A stretch of DNA of 64,000 nt from Strongylocentrotus purpuratus (lineage: Eukaryota > Echinodermata > Echinoidea > Camarodonta > Strongylocentrotidae). Shown piece after piece: positions 1 through 10,102 of this stretch (position 1 is its first letter; each line of letters opens with the position of its first letter). Made by a program: the position numbers and the translations under genes. The notes beneath the pieces are model-generated. The model saw only the letters and a list, made by a program, of their open reading frames with translations. It did no database searches and had not been told where the DNA came from. The stretch lies in NCBI RefSeq assembly GCF_000002235.5, contig NW_022145594.1, positions 21,879,890-21,943,889 on the forward strand. Reading direction: 5' to 3'.

Positions 1-715
1 CGAGTCCGGGTGTCTCCAACAATTTGTTTTCTTCACTTTTTTTTCCTTTTGACCTTCACTGTACCATCTCCTTTGATTATTTAAACACGTAGAATCGCAA
101 ATAATGTCATAAAAAACCCTTTTTACTTTATTATTACCCTATTTTCACTTAATCCATTACTTTTTGCGTGTAATCTATGGGAGATGACTTTTTCTCAAAT
201 CTGGAGTCTACATTCCTGTCTTTTGCGAGCAATATCGCCGTTATTTCTGCTTGAATTTTGTTGATTTTAGAGTATGTTGTACCTGAGACTATATGCTATC
301 TAAATCAATCCTCATTTTCTTCAATAAGATGTCATGATTGCGCTCATGATCATGATCATTATCATCATGATCATCATTATCATAATGATGATAATCATTT
401 ATCAATTACATTTTCATTTCTTTGAATAAGATAAAATCGTCAAAAGGTGTTCTTCATGATGTAAATTAGAGTCAAATGTGTAACTGGCTACTGCACAGGG
501 TCAAAGGTCATATATTGTTTCAATCTATCTTCCCTACATCCATGATGATCAAGGAGACACAATTTAATCTTGACATATGAATAGATCATAATGGGAGAAG
601 CATATAAATGGGAGAAGCATTTTACAAAATAATATATCGTGTAATGCATTATTCGTTATGCAAACCATTATCATACGTATCACCTAATTCGTCTAAGTGA
701 CGAATTAAAGTCTAG
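1..715 (+). mobile_element. Helitron-like array unit 0 (right part, A tail)
   Basis: This is the 3' part of a unit cut by the window edge. It begins inside the T arm of the tRNA-like cassette, runs through the T-rich stretch, the internal subrepeat with CTATGGGAGATGACT, the TGATCA-rich tract (about 328-396) and the conserved 3' end. The 3' end has the inverted head sequence ACGTATCACCT, hairpin arms AATTCGTC/GACGAATT (686-706) and CTAG at 712-715. No protein-coding region is supported. Confidence 0.8.
328..396. repeat. TGATCA-rich palindromic tract (exemplar)
   Basis: A run of overlapping TGATCA/ATGATCAT palindromes is followed by ATCATTATCATAATGATGAT, whose halves pair as a hairpin. The same tract recurs about 300 bases before the 3' end of every A-tail unit, with copy-number changes; unit 14 carries an extra repeat near 27080-27120. 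It is self-complementary simple-sequence DNA; any role is unknown. Confidence 0.7.
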
Positions 716-855
716 TTTATTTATTATTATTCTTCCTCGAATTTGTTCGCAGGATATCTCAAGACTGAATAAAGCAATTATCATGAAACTTGCCATGATG
801 ATAGATCTTAGTCTAACTTAGAACTGCGTGACTTTTTAGAGAGTCAAAATTATCG

Positions 856-863
856 TGACGTCA
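856..863. promoter_or_regulatory. CRE-type palindrome TGACGTCA
   Basis: A perfect 8-bp ATF/CREB-type consensus is followed by CCAGGCGCCATTTTG, which contains a GCCAT core like that of YY1 sites. The block is conserved at the same place in nearly every unit, type 1 and type 2. Binding is inferred from consensus only. Confidence 0.45.
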
Positions 864-983
864 TCCAGGCGCCATTTTGTGAAAATCAACTAATGATCAT
901 ATCTTGATAACGGAAAAGTATTTCTCATTCATAATTATCACGATTAAGATAAATATCCGTCCAGTCAAGTTGAGGTCAATAAA

Positions 984-1146
984 AGTGCGCAAATGCGCGC
1001 GTGCGCGTTCGTCCGCGCGTTTACGCGCGCGCAAAAATTTAAAATGCTCCAAATCATCCCAAATTTTTTTTGCATACGTTTCAGGCCATATGGAGCATTT
1101 GATAAAAAAATTACGCACACGCGCATGCGCGCGCGTTTTCGCGCGT
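984..1146. repeat. Paired CpG-rich alternating GCGC modules (exemplar)
   Basis: Two short modules (about 984-1035 and 1108-1146) are built of GCGCGC, TGCGCG and CGCGCG in an AT-rich unit. The alternating purine-pyrimidine pattern is the kind that can adopt Z-DNA. Both modules recur in almost every unit and vary more than their flanks. Shadow reading frames rich in Arg/Ala (RARxRA) on both strands come from them and are not genes. Confidence 0.7.
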
Positions 1147-1441
1147 ACTGGCATTTTGCAACATAGAATCGCCGATTTTTTTCTGTCATCATATTTGGTA
1201 CATTTTTCCAAGCATTTTGATAATTTGTTCACCTTTTATTAACGCAATGAGCGTCCGTCAAAGTTGACAGCACGCGCGGATTTGCGTTATCTTTATCCAC
1301 AATACATGGGCAAAAACATGCCTATATAAAATTCATTGTAACTCTTTAGAATAGATAGAAACTCCTAATATTTTTTCATATTTGGATAGATTATGAGTCG
1401 GAGATATGATTTCATGTCTCATTTGATCCTCAATTAACTCA

Positions 1442-1498
1442 TGACGTCATCAAAATGGCCTCCAAACTCCAAATTTAAATTTGCATATTATGACGTCA
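1442..1498. promoter_or_regulatory. Second and third CRE-type palindromes of the unit
   Basis: TGACGTCA occurs at 1442-1449 and again at 1491-1498, separated by TCATAATGGCCTCC-like sequence (here TCAAAATGGCC). Spacing of about 50 bp is kept across A-tail units. With the site at 856 this gives three per unit. Confidence 0.45.
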
Positions 1499-1920
1499 GC
1501 ATATTTTTGGAAAATTGATTGTATCTCTGTAAATATGGATCAATTTTCTTTTTAATTTTGATATGTTCTAGCTGAGACAATTTTCTACAAATGTAATGTT
1601 CACAATTTTTATTTTTGACAAAAGTATCATGGTGTATTTTTGCGATTAAAGGAGGCATGTCAATTTTTCGCATTTTGCGTGTATTCTCTATGGGACATGA
1701 CTTTTTCTCAAAACTGGATTCTACACTCCTGTCTTTCGCGAGCAAAATCTCCGTTGTTTTAGCTTCGTTTTCGCTGAGCTTCGGATATGTTGTAGCTGAG
1801 ACAATGAGCTATCACAAATGTGTCCCTTATTTTTTCGATTAGATGCCGGGATCATGCTTATATTTTACTTGCAAAGTAGGATTTCTGAATTCCATTTCCT
1901 GTTTACGTGTAATCGCTATG

Positions 1921-1994
1921 GGAGATGTTTTGGTATATCGGTAACGCACTTGACTTCCAACCTCGAGATCCCTGGTTCGAGTCCGGGTGTCTCC
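1921..1994 (+). tRNA. tRNA-like Pol III cassette, unit 1 (Gly-UCC/Trp-CCA-like)
   Basis: The 74-nt segment has acceptor-like ends GGAGATG/TGTCTCC that pair over 7 bp (two G-U), an A box TGGTATATCGG (1931-1941), a B box GGTTCGAGTCC (1974-1984), a 5-bp T stem CCTGG/CCGGG and a T run from 2000 that would stop RNA polymerase III. The loop CTTCCAA resembles tRNA-Gly(UCC), giving a 5-nt variable loop but a broken anticodon stem; a CTTGA/TCGAG stem with a 9-nt loop would centre on CCA (Trp). Three extra bases lie between acceptor and D arm. It is tRNA-derived, likely a pseudogene or SINE-like head rather than a working tRNA. Confidence 0.5.
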
Positions 1995-2693
1995 AACACT
2001 TTTTTTTTCCCACTTTTTTTTCCTTTTGACCTTCACTGTACCATCTCCTTTGATTATTTAAACACGTAGATTCGCAAATAATGTCATAAATAACCCTTTT
2101 TACTTTATTATTACCCTATTTTCACTTAATCCATTACTTTTTGCGTGTAATCCCTATGGGAAATGACTTTTTCTCAAATCTGGAGTCTACATTCCTGTCT
2201 TTTGCGAGCAATATCGCCGTTATTTCGGGTTGGATTTTGTTGATTTTTGAGTATGTTGTAGCTGAGATTATATGCTTTCTAAATCAACCCTCATTTTTTC
2301 AATAAGATGTCATGATCGCGCTCATGATCATGATCATGATCATCACGATCATCATTATCATAATGATGCTAATCATTTATCAATTACATTTTCATTTCTT
2401 TGAATAAGATAAAATCGTCAAAAGGTGTTCTTCATGATGTAAATTAGAGTCAAATGTGTAACTGGTTACTGCACAGGGTCAAAGGTCATATATTGTTTCA
2501 ATCTATCTTCCCTAGATCCATGATGATCAAGGAGACACAATTTAATCTTGACATATGAATAGATCATAATGGGAGAAGCATACGAATGGGAGAAGCATTT
2601 TACAAAATAATATATCGTGTAATGCATTATTCGTTATGTAAACCATTATCATACGTATCACCTAATTCGTCTAAGTGACGAATTAAAGTCTAG

Positions 2694-4668
2694 TTTATTT
2701 TTATTATTCTTCCTCGAATTTGTTCGCAGGATATCTCAAGACTGAATAAAGCCATTATCATGAAACTTTCAATGATGATAGATCTTAGTCTAACTTAGAA
2801 CTGTGTGACTTTTTAGACAGTCAAGGTCATCGTGACGTCATCCAGGCGCCATTTTGTGAAAATCAACTTATGATCATATCTTCATAAAGGAAAGCTATTT
2901 TTCATTCATATTTATCATGATTAAACTCAATATCCTTCCGGTCAATTTCAAGTCAATAAATGCGCGCAAAAATGCGCGTACGCTTATGTCCGCGCGTTTA
3001 CGCGCGCGAAAAAAATTAAAATGCTCTAAATCATCCCAAATTTTTTTTGCATACGTTTCAGGCCATATGGAGCATTTGATAAAAAATTTACGCGCACGCG
3101 CATGCGCGCGCGTTTTCGCGCGTACTGGCATTTTGCAACATAGAATCGCCGATTTTTTTCTGACATCATATTTGGTACATTTTTCCAAGCATTTTGATAA
3201 TTTGTTCACCTTTTAATAACGCAATGAGCGTCCGTCAAAGTTGACAGCACGCGCGGATTTGCGTTATCTTTATCCACAATACATGGGCAAAAACATGCCT
3301 ATATAAAATTCATTGTAACTCTTTAGAACAGATAAAAACTCCTAATATTTTTTCATATTTGGATAGATGATGAGTTGGAGATATGATTTCATGTCTCATT
3401 TTATCCTCAATTAACTCATGACGGCATCATAATGGCCTCCAAACTCAAAATTTCAATTTGCATATTATGACGTCAGCATATTTTTGGAAAATTGATTGTA
3501 TCTCTGTAAATATGGATCAATTTTCTTTTTAATTTTGATATGTTCTAGCTGAGACAATTTTCTACAAATGTAGTATTCACAATTTTTATTTTTGACAAAA
3601 GTATTATGGTGTATTTTTGCAATTAAAGGAGGCATGTCAATTTTTCGCATTTTGCGTGTATTCTCTATGGGACATGACTTTTTCTCAAAACTGGATTCTA
3701 CACTCCTGTCTTTCGCGAGCAAAATCTCCGTTGTTTTAGCTTCGTTTTCGCTGAGCTTCGAATATGTTGTAGCTGAGACAATGAGCTATCAAAAGTGTGT
3801 CATTTATTTTTCGATTAGATGCCGGGATCATGCTCATATTTCACTTGCAAAGTAGGATTTCTGAATTCCATTTCCCGTTTACGTGTAATCGCTATGGGAG
3901 ATGTTTTGGTATATCGGTAACGCACTTGACTTCCAACCTCGAGATCCCTGGTTCGAGTCCGGGTGTCTCCAACACTTTTTTTTTCACTTTTTTTTCCCTT
4001 TTGACCTTCACTGTACCATCTCCTTTGATTATTTAAACACGTAGATTCGCAAATATCGTCATAAATAACCCTTTTTACTTTATTATTACCCTATTTTCAC
4101 TTAATCCATTACTTTTTGCGTGTAATCCCTATAGGAGATGACTTTTTCTTAAAATCTGGAGTCTACATTCCTGTCTTTTGCGAGCAATATCGCCGTTATT
4201 TCGGGTTGGATTTTGTTGATTTTTGAGTATGTTGTAGCTGAGACTATATGCTATCTAAATCAACCCTCATTTTTTCAATAAGATGTCATGATCGCGCTCA
4301 TGATCATGATCATTATCATCATGATTATCATTATCATAATGATGATAATCATTTATCAATTACATTTTCATTTCTTTGAATAAGATAAAATCGTCAAAAG
4401 GTGTTCTTCATGATGTAAATTAGAGTCAAATGTGTAACTAGTTACTGCACAGGGTCAAAGGTCATATATTGTTTCAATCTATCTTCCCTAGATCCATGAT
4501 GATCAAGGAGACACAATTTAATCTTTACATATGAATAGATCATAGTGGAGAAGCATATAAATGGGAGAAGCATTTTACAAAATAATATATCGTGTAATGC
4601 ATTATTCGTTATGTAAACCATTATCATACGTGTCACCTAATTCGTCTAAGTGACGAATTAAAGTCTAG
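2694..4668 (+). mobile_element. Helitron-like unit 2 (type-1, headless, A tail)
   Basis: A 1975-bp sister of unit 1, joined directly to its CTAG. The first CpG module is of the AAAAATGCGCGTACGCTTATG subtype shared with units 5, 16, 25 and 26, while the second matches unit 1, so the unit looks mosaic. CTAG ends it at 4665-4668; the 3' inverted repeat has a change (ACGTGTCACCT). Confidence 0.8.
3897..3970 (+). tRNA. tRNA-like cassette, unit 2
   Basis: Identical in A box, B box and acceptor pairing to the unit 1 copy, with a T run starting four bases after the acceptor end. Confidence 0.5.
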
Positions 4669-6637
4669 TTTATTTATTATAATTCTTCCTCGAATTTGTT
4701 CGCAGGATATCTCAAGACTGAATGAAGCCATTGTTATGAATCTTTCAATGATGATAGATCTTAGTCTAACTTAGAACTGCGTGACTTTTCAAAGACTCAA
4801 AGTCATCGTGACGTCATTCAGGCGCCATTTTGTGAAAATCAACTAATGATCATATCTTTATAAGGAATAATAATTTTTCATTCATATTTATCATGATTAA
4901 GATCAATATCCGTCCGGTCAAGTTGAGGTCAATAAACGTGCGTAAATGCGCGCGTGCGCGCTCGTCCGCGCGTTTACGCGCGCGCAAAAATTTAAAATGC
5001 TCTAAATCATCCCAATTTTTTTTGCATACGTTTCAGGCCATATGGAGCATTTGATAAAAAAATTACGCACACGCGCATGCGCGCGCGTTTTCGCGCGTAC
5101 TGGCATTTTGCAACATAGAATAGCCGATTTTTTTCTGTCATCATATTCGGTACATTTTTCCAAGCATTTTGATAATTTGTTCACCTTTTTTTAACGCAAT
5201 GAGCGTCCGTCAAAGTTGACAGCACGCGCGGATTTGCGTTATCTTTATCCACAATACATGGGCAAAAACATGCCTATATAAAATTCATTGTAACTCTTTA
5301 GAATAGATAGAAACTCCTAATATTTTTTCATATTTGGATAGATTATGAGTCGGATATATGATTTCATGTCTCATTTGATCCTCAATTAACTCATGACGTC
5401 ATCATAATGGCCTCCAAACTCAAAATTTTAATTTGCATATTATGACGTCAGCATATTTTTGGAAAATTGATTGTATCTCTGTAAATATGGATCAATTTTC
5501 TTTTTAATTTTGATATGTTCTAGCTAAGACAATTTTCTACAAATGTAATATTCACAATTTTTATTTTTGACAAAAGTATCATGGTGTATTTTTGCGATTA
5601 AAGGAGGCATGTCAATTTTTCGCATTCTGCGTGTATTCTCTATGGGACATGACTTTTTCTCAAAACTGGATTCTACACTCCTGTCTTTCGCGAGCAAAGT
5701 CTCCGTTGTTTTAGCTTCGTTTTCGCTGAGCTTCGGATATGTTGTAGCTGAGACAATGAGCTATCACAAGTGTGCCCTTTATTTTTCGATTAGATGCCGG
5801 GATCATGCTCGTATTTCACTTGCAAAGTAGGATTTCTGAATTCCATTTCCTGTTTACGTGTAATCGCTATGGGAGATGTTTTGGTATATCGGTAACGCAC
5901 TTGACTTCCAACCTCGAGATCCCTGGTTCGAGTCCGGGTGTCTTCAACACTTTTTTTTCTCACTTTTTTTTCCTTTTGACCTTCACTGTACCATCTCCTT
6001 TGATTATTTAAACACGTAGATTCGCAAATAATGTCATAAATAACCCTTTTTACTTTATTATTACCCTATTTTCACTTAATTCCATTACTTTTTGCGTATA
6101 ATCCCTATGGGAAATGACTTTTTCTCAAATCTGGAGTCTACATTCCTGTCTTTTGCGAGCAATATCGCCGTTATTTCGGCTTGGATTTTGTTGATTTTTG
6201 AGTATGTTGTAGCTGAGATTATATGCTATCTAAATCAACCCTCATTTTTTCAATAAGATGTCATGATCGCGCTCATGATCATGATCATGATCATCACGAT
6301 CATCATTATCATAATGATGCTAATCATTTATCAATTACATTTTCATTTCTTTGAATAAGATAAAATCGTCAAAAGGTGTTCTTCATGATGTAAATTAGAG
6401 TCAAATGTGTAACTGGTTACTGCACAGGGTCAAAGGTCATATATTGTTTCAATCTATCTTCCCTAGATCCATGATGATCAAGGAGACACAATTTAATCTT
6501 GACATATGAATAGATCATAATGGGAGAAGCATATGAATGGGAGAAGCAAAATAATATATCGTGTAATGCATTATTTGTTATGTAAACCATTATCATACGT
6601 ATCACCTAATTCGTCTAAGTGACGAATTAAAGTCTAG
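4669..6637 (+). mobile_element. Helitron-like unit 3 (type-1, headless, A tail)
   Basis: A 1969-bp unit. Near its end a small deletion removes the ATTTTAC piece after GGGAGAAGC, a marker shared with units 14, 16, 21, 25, 27, 28 and 29 and useful for subfamily sorting. CTAG lies at 6634-6637 and is followed by a type-2 body. Confidence 0.8.
5872..5945 (+). tRNA. tRNA-like cassette, unit 3
   Basis: A and B boxes are intact. The 3' acceptor strand reads TGTCTTC, weakening one terminal pair relative to the other copies. Confidence 0.45.
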
Positions 6638-8039
6638 TATTTATTTTGTGTCTGTATAGAAGAAATTATTATTATTCTTCCTCAATTTTGTTCGCAGGAT
6701 ATCTCAAGAATGGCAAAAGCCATTGTCATGAAATTGTCAATGATGATAGATCTTAGTCTAACTTAGAACTGCATGACTTTTCAAAGACTCAAAATTATCG
6801 TGACGTCATCCAGGCGCCATTTTGTAAAAATCAACTTATGATCATATCTTCATAACGGAAAGTAATTTCTCATTCATATATATCATGAATAAGATCAATA
6901 TCCTTCCGGTCAATTTTAGATCAAAAAATGTGCGCAAATCCGCGCGTACGCGTTTGTGCGCGCGTTTACGTGCGCGCAAAAATTTGAAATGCTACAAATC
7001 ATTTCCAATTTTTTTTGCACACGTTTCAAGCCATAAGGAGCATTTGACAAAAAAACACTCAAACGCGCATGCGCGCGTGTTTTTTGCGCGTTCTGGCATT
7101 TTGCAACATATTATCGCCAAATTTTCTCTGTCATCATGTTTGGCACATTTTTCCAAGCATTTTGATACCATGTTCATCCCTTTATCACTATTAATAACGG
7201 AATGAGCGTCCGTTAAAGATAAATATCCTTGTGTGCGAGCTCATGTATTACATAGTATATATGGGCAAAAACATGCCTATAAAACGTCCATTGGGATGAA
7301 CAAGGAATGCCAAGTTTTGTTCATATTTTGATAGAGTATGAGTCGGAGATATGATTTCATAGCTTATTTGGCCATTAAATACATCTTGACGTCATCATAA
7401 TGGCCTTGGAAGTAAAAATACAAAATTGCATATTATGACGTCATTATATTTTTTGAAAATTTAGTGTATTTCTCATAATATTGACTGATTTTCTTCCAAA
7501 TTGCGGTATCTTGTAGCTTAGGAAATTGCCTACAAGATCAATACACACTGCTTTTTATTTTATTGACGTCATTATAGTACAAAATTCAATTAAAGGCCAC
7601 ATGTCAGAATTTTCTCAATTTGCGTGTTATGCCTAAGGAAGGTGAATTTCGTTCACATCATGAATCTTCATGACATTGATCTTTGAGCACTATCTAGCTT
7701 ATTTGTATTCTATGTTCTCCCAAATTTTGATACGTTGTAGCTAATAAATTATCTACAATATAGACGTACATCATTTATCATTTCGATGACATCATCATAG
7801 TGAAAATTTCAATTAAAGGTGGCATGTCAGAATTTTCTTAGTTTGCGTGTTAGGCGACTTTTTCTGAAATCCTAATTCTACAAATCTCTTTAGAATACCT
7901 GAAGGGGGAGCTATACCACTCTTAATCATGGTCTTTATCGTATTCATGATCATTATCATTAGATCATCATCGGCACACTTTCATGATAACAAAATAGCAC
8001 GTATCACCTAATTCGTCAAAGTGACGAATTAAAGTCTAG
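6638..8039 (+). mobile_element. Helitron-like unit 4 (type-2 body, B tail, 1.40 kb)
   Basis: It starts TATTTATTTTGTGTCTG right after CTAG and has no 5' hairpin head. The front half (CRE, CpG modules) is homologous to A units, but the back half is different: three AT-rich subrepeats with GTAGCTnA and ATTAAAGGnnnCATGTCAGAA, then GGGGGAGCTATACCACTC. There is no tRNA-like cassette. The 3' hairpin and CTAG (8036-8039) are standard, with the perfect 9-bp arms AATTCGTCA/TGACGAATT. Confidence 0.8.
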
Positions 8040-10102
8040 TTAGGTGATACGTAACGAAGTCAACGTATCACCTTTTGATTTCGTCAAGATTTTTCTTTAT
8101 TATTATTATTATTATTATTATTTATTTTTATTATTCTTCCTCGAATTTGTTCGCAGGATATCTCAAGACTGAATAAAGCCATTATCATGAAACTTTCAAT
8201 GATGATAGATCTTAGTCTAACTTAGAACTGTGTGACTTTTCAGACAGTCAAGGTCATCGTGACGTCATCCAGGCGCCATTTTGTGAAAATCAACTTATGA
8301 TCATATCTTCATAAAGGAAAGCCATTTTTCATTCATATTTATCATGATTAAACTCTATATCCGTCCGGTCAATTTCAAGTCAATAAATGCGCGCAAAAAT
8401 GCGCGTACGCTTATGTCCGCGCGTTTACGCGCGCGAAAAAAATTAAAATGCTCCAAATCATCCCAATTTTTTTTTGCATACGTTTCAGGCCATATGGAGC
8501 ATTTGATAAAAAAATTACGCACACGCGCATGCGCGCGCATTTTCGCGCGTACTGGCATTTTGCAATATAGAATCGCCGAATTTTTTCTGTCATTATATTT
8601 GATACATTTTTCCAAGCATTTTGATAACTTGTTCACCTTTTAATAACGCAATGAGCGTCCGTCAAAGTTGACAGCACGCGCAGATCTGCGTTATCTTTAT
8701 CCACCATACATTGGCAAAAACATGCCTATACAAAATTCATTGTAACTGTTCAGAATGGATGGGAACTCCCAATATGTTTTCATATTTAGATAGATTATGA
8801 GTTGGAGATATGATTTCATGTCTCATTTGACCCTCAATTAACTCATGATGTCATCATAATGGCCTCCAAACTCAAAATTTCAATTTGCATATTATGACGT
8901 CAGCATATTTTTGGAAAATTAATTGTATCTCTGTAAATATTGATCAATTTTCTTTTAAATTTTGATATGTTCTAGCTGAGACAATTTGCTACAAGTATAG
9001 TTGCCACAATTTTTCATTTTGACTAAGGCATCAAGGCGTACTTTTGTGATTAAAGGAGGCATGTCAATTTTTCACATTTTGCGTGTATTCTCTATGGGAC
9101 ATGACTTTTTCTCAAAACTGGATTCTACACTCCTGTCTTTTGCGAGCGAAATCTCCCATATTTTAGCTTTGTTTTCGCTGAGCTTCGAATATGTTGTAGC
9201 TGAGACAATAAGCTATCACACGTGTGCCTTTTATATTTCGATCAGATGCCGGGATTATGCTCATATTTCACTTGCAAAGTAGGATTTCTGAATTCCATTT
9301 CCCGTTTACGTGTAATTAATCGCTATGGGAGATGTTTTGTTATATCGGTAACGCACTTGACTTCCAACCTCGAGATCCCTGGTTCGATTCCGGGTGTCTC
9401 CAACACTTTTTTTTCACTTTTTTTTTCCTTTTGACCTTCACTGTACCATCTCCTTTGATTATTTAAACATGTAGATTCGCAAATAATGTCATAAATAACC
9501 CTTTTTACTTTATTATTACCCTATTTTCACTTAATCCATTACTTTTTGCGTGTAATCCCTATGGGAGATGACTTTTTTTTTCAAATCTGGATTCTACATT
9601 CCTGTCTTTTGCGAGCAATATCGCCGTTATTTCGGCTTGAATTTTGTTGATTTTTGAGTATGTTGTAGCTGAGACTATATGCTATCTAAATCAACCCTCT
9701 TTTTTTTCAATAAGATGTCAAAATCGCGCTTATGATCATGATCATGATCATCATGATCATCATTATCATAATGATGATAATCATTTATCAATTACATTTT
9801 CATTTCTTTGAATAAGATAAAAATCGTCAAAAGGTGTTCTTCATGATGTAAATTAGAGTCAAATGTGTAACTGGTTACTGCACAGGGTCAAAGGTCATAT
9901 ATTGTTTCAATCTATCTTCCCTAGATCCATGATGATCAAGGAGACACAATTTAATCTTGACATATGAATAGATCATAATGGGAGAAGCATATAAATGGGA
10001 GAAGCATTTTACAAAATAATATATCGTGTAATGCATTATTCGCTATGTAAACCACTATCATACGTATCACCTAATTCGTCTAAGTGACGAATTAAAGTCT
10101 AG
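8040..10102 (+). mobile_element. Helitron-like unit 5 (full length with 5' hairpin head, A tail)
   Basis: At 2063 bp this is a full-length copy. The head TTAGGTGATACGT pairs with ACGTATCACCT 10 nt downstream to form an 11-bp hairpin, and ACGTATCACCT recurs before the 3' hairpin as an inverted repeat of the head. A (TTA)n stretch then leads into the type-1 body. It ends with CTAG at 10099-10102. It is a plausible transposition-competent non-autonomous copy, since both ends look intact; no replicase is encoded. Confidence 0.82.
9328..9401 (+). tRNA. tRNA-like cassette, unit 5
   Basis: The A box is altered to TTGTTATATCGG, and the B box reads GGTTCGATTCC, the exact tRNA consensus. The same pair of variants is found in unit 16. 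Confidence 0.42.

Larger units (their letters stand above)
716..2693 (+). mobile_element. Helitron-like unit 1 (type-1 body, headless, A tail)
   Basis: This 1978-bp unit is a good reference copy. It starts right after the preceding CTAG with a T/A-rich stretch and TTCTTCCTCGAATTTGTTCG, but lacks the 5' hairpin head. In order it holds GTGACGTCATCC (about 855), CpG-rich modules (984-1035 and 1108-1146), two more TGACGTCA sites, the AT-rich subrepeats, the tRNA-like cassette (1921-1994), a TGATCA tract and the terminal hairpin with CTAG at 2690-2693. Small reading frames in it match no family I know. Confidence 0.8.

Noticed and set aside
897-1242. Arg/Ala-rich frames on both strands over the GCGC modules, repeated in most units
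   Set aside because: They are open only because the CpG modules lack stops in several frames; both strands overlap and no domain is seen.
1921-1994. Functional tRNA-Gly or tRNA-Trp gene
   Set aside because: Extra bases before the D arm, weak D stem and either a broken anticodon stem or a 9-nt loop make a working tRNA unlikely; kept as tRNA-like.
6417-6605. Recurrent 62-codon minus-strand frame near each 3' end
   Set aside because: No motif, lies in the conserved 3' region, and is explained by repeat conservation; several copies have lost it.
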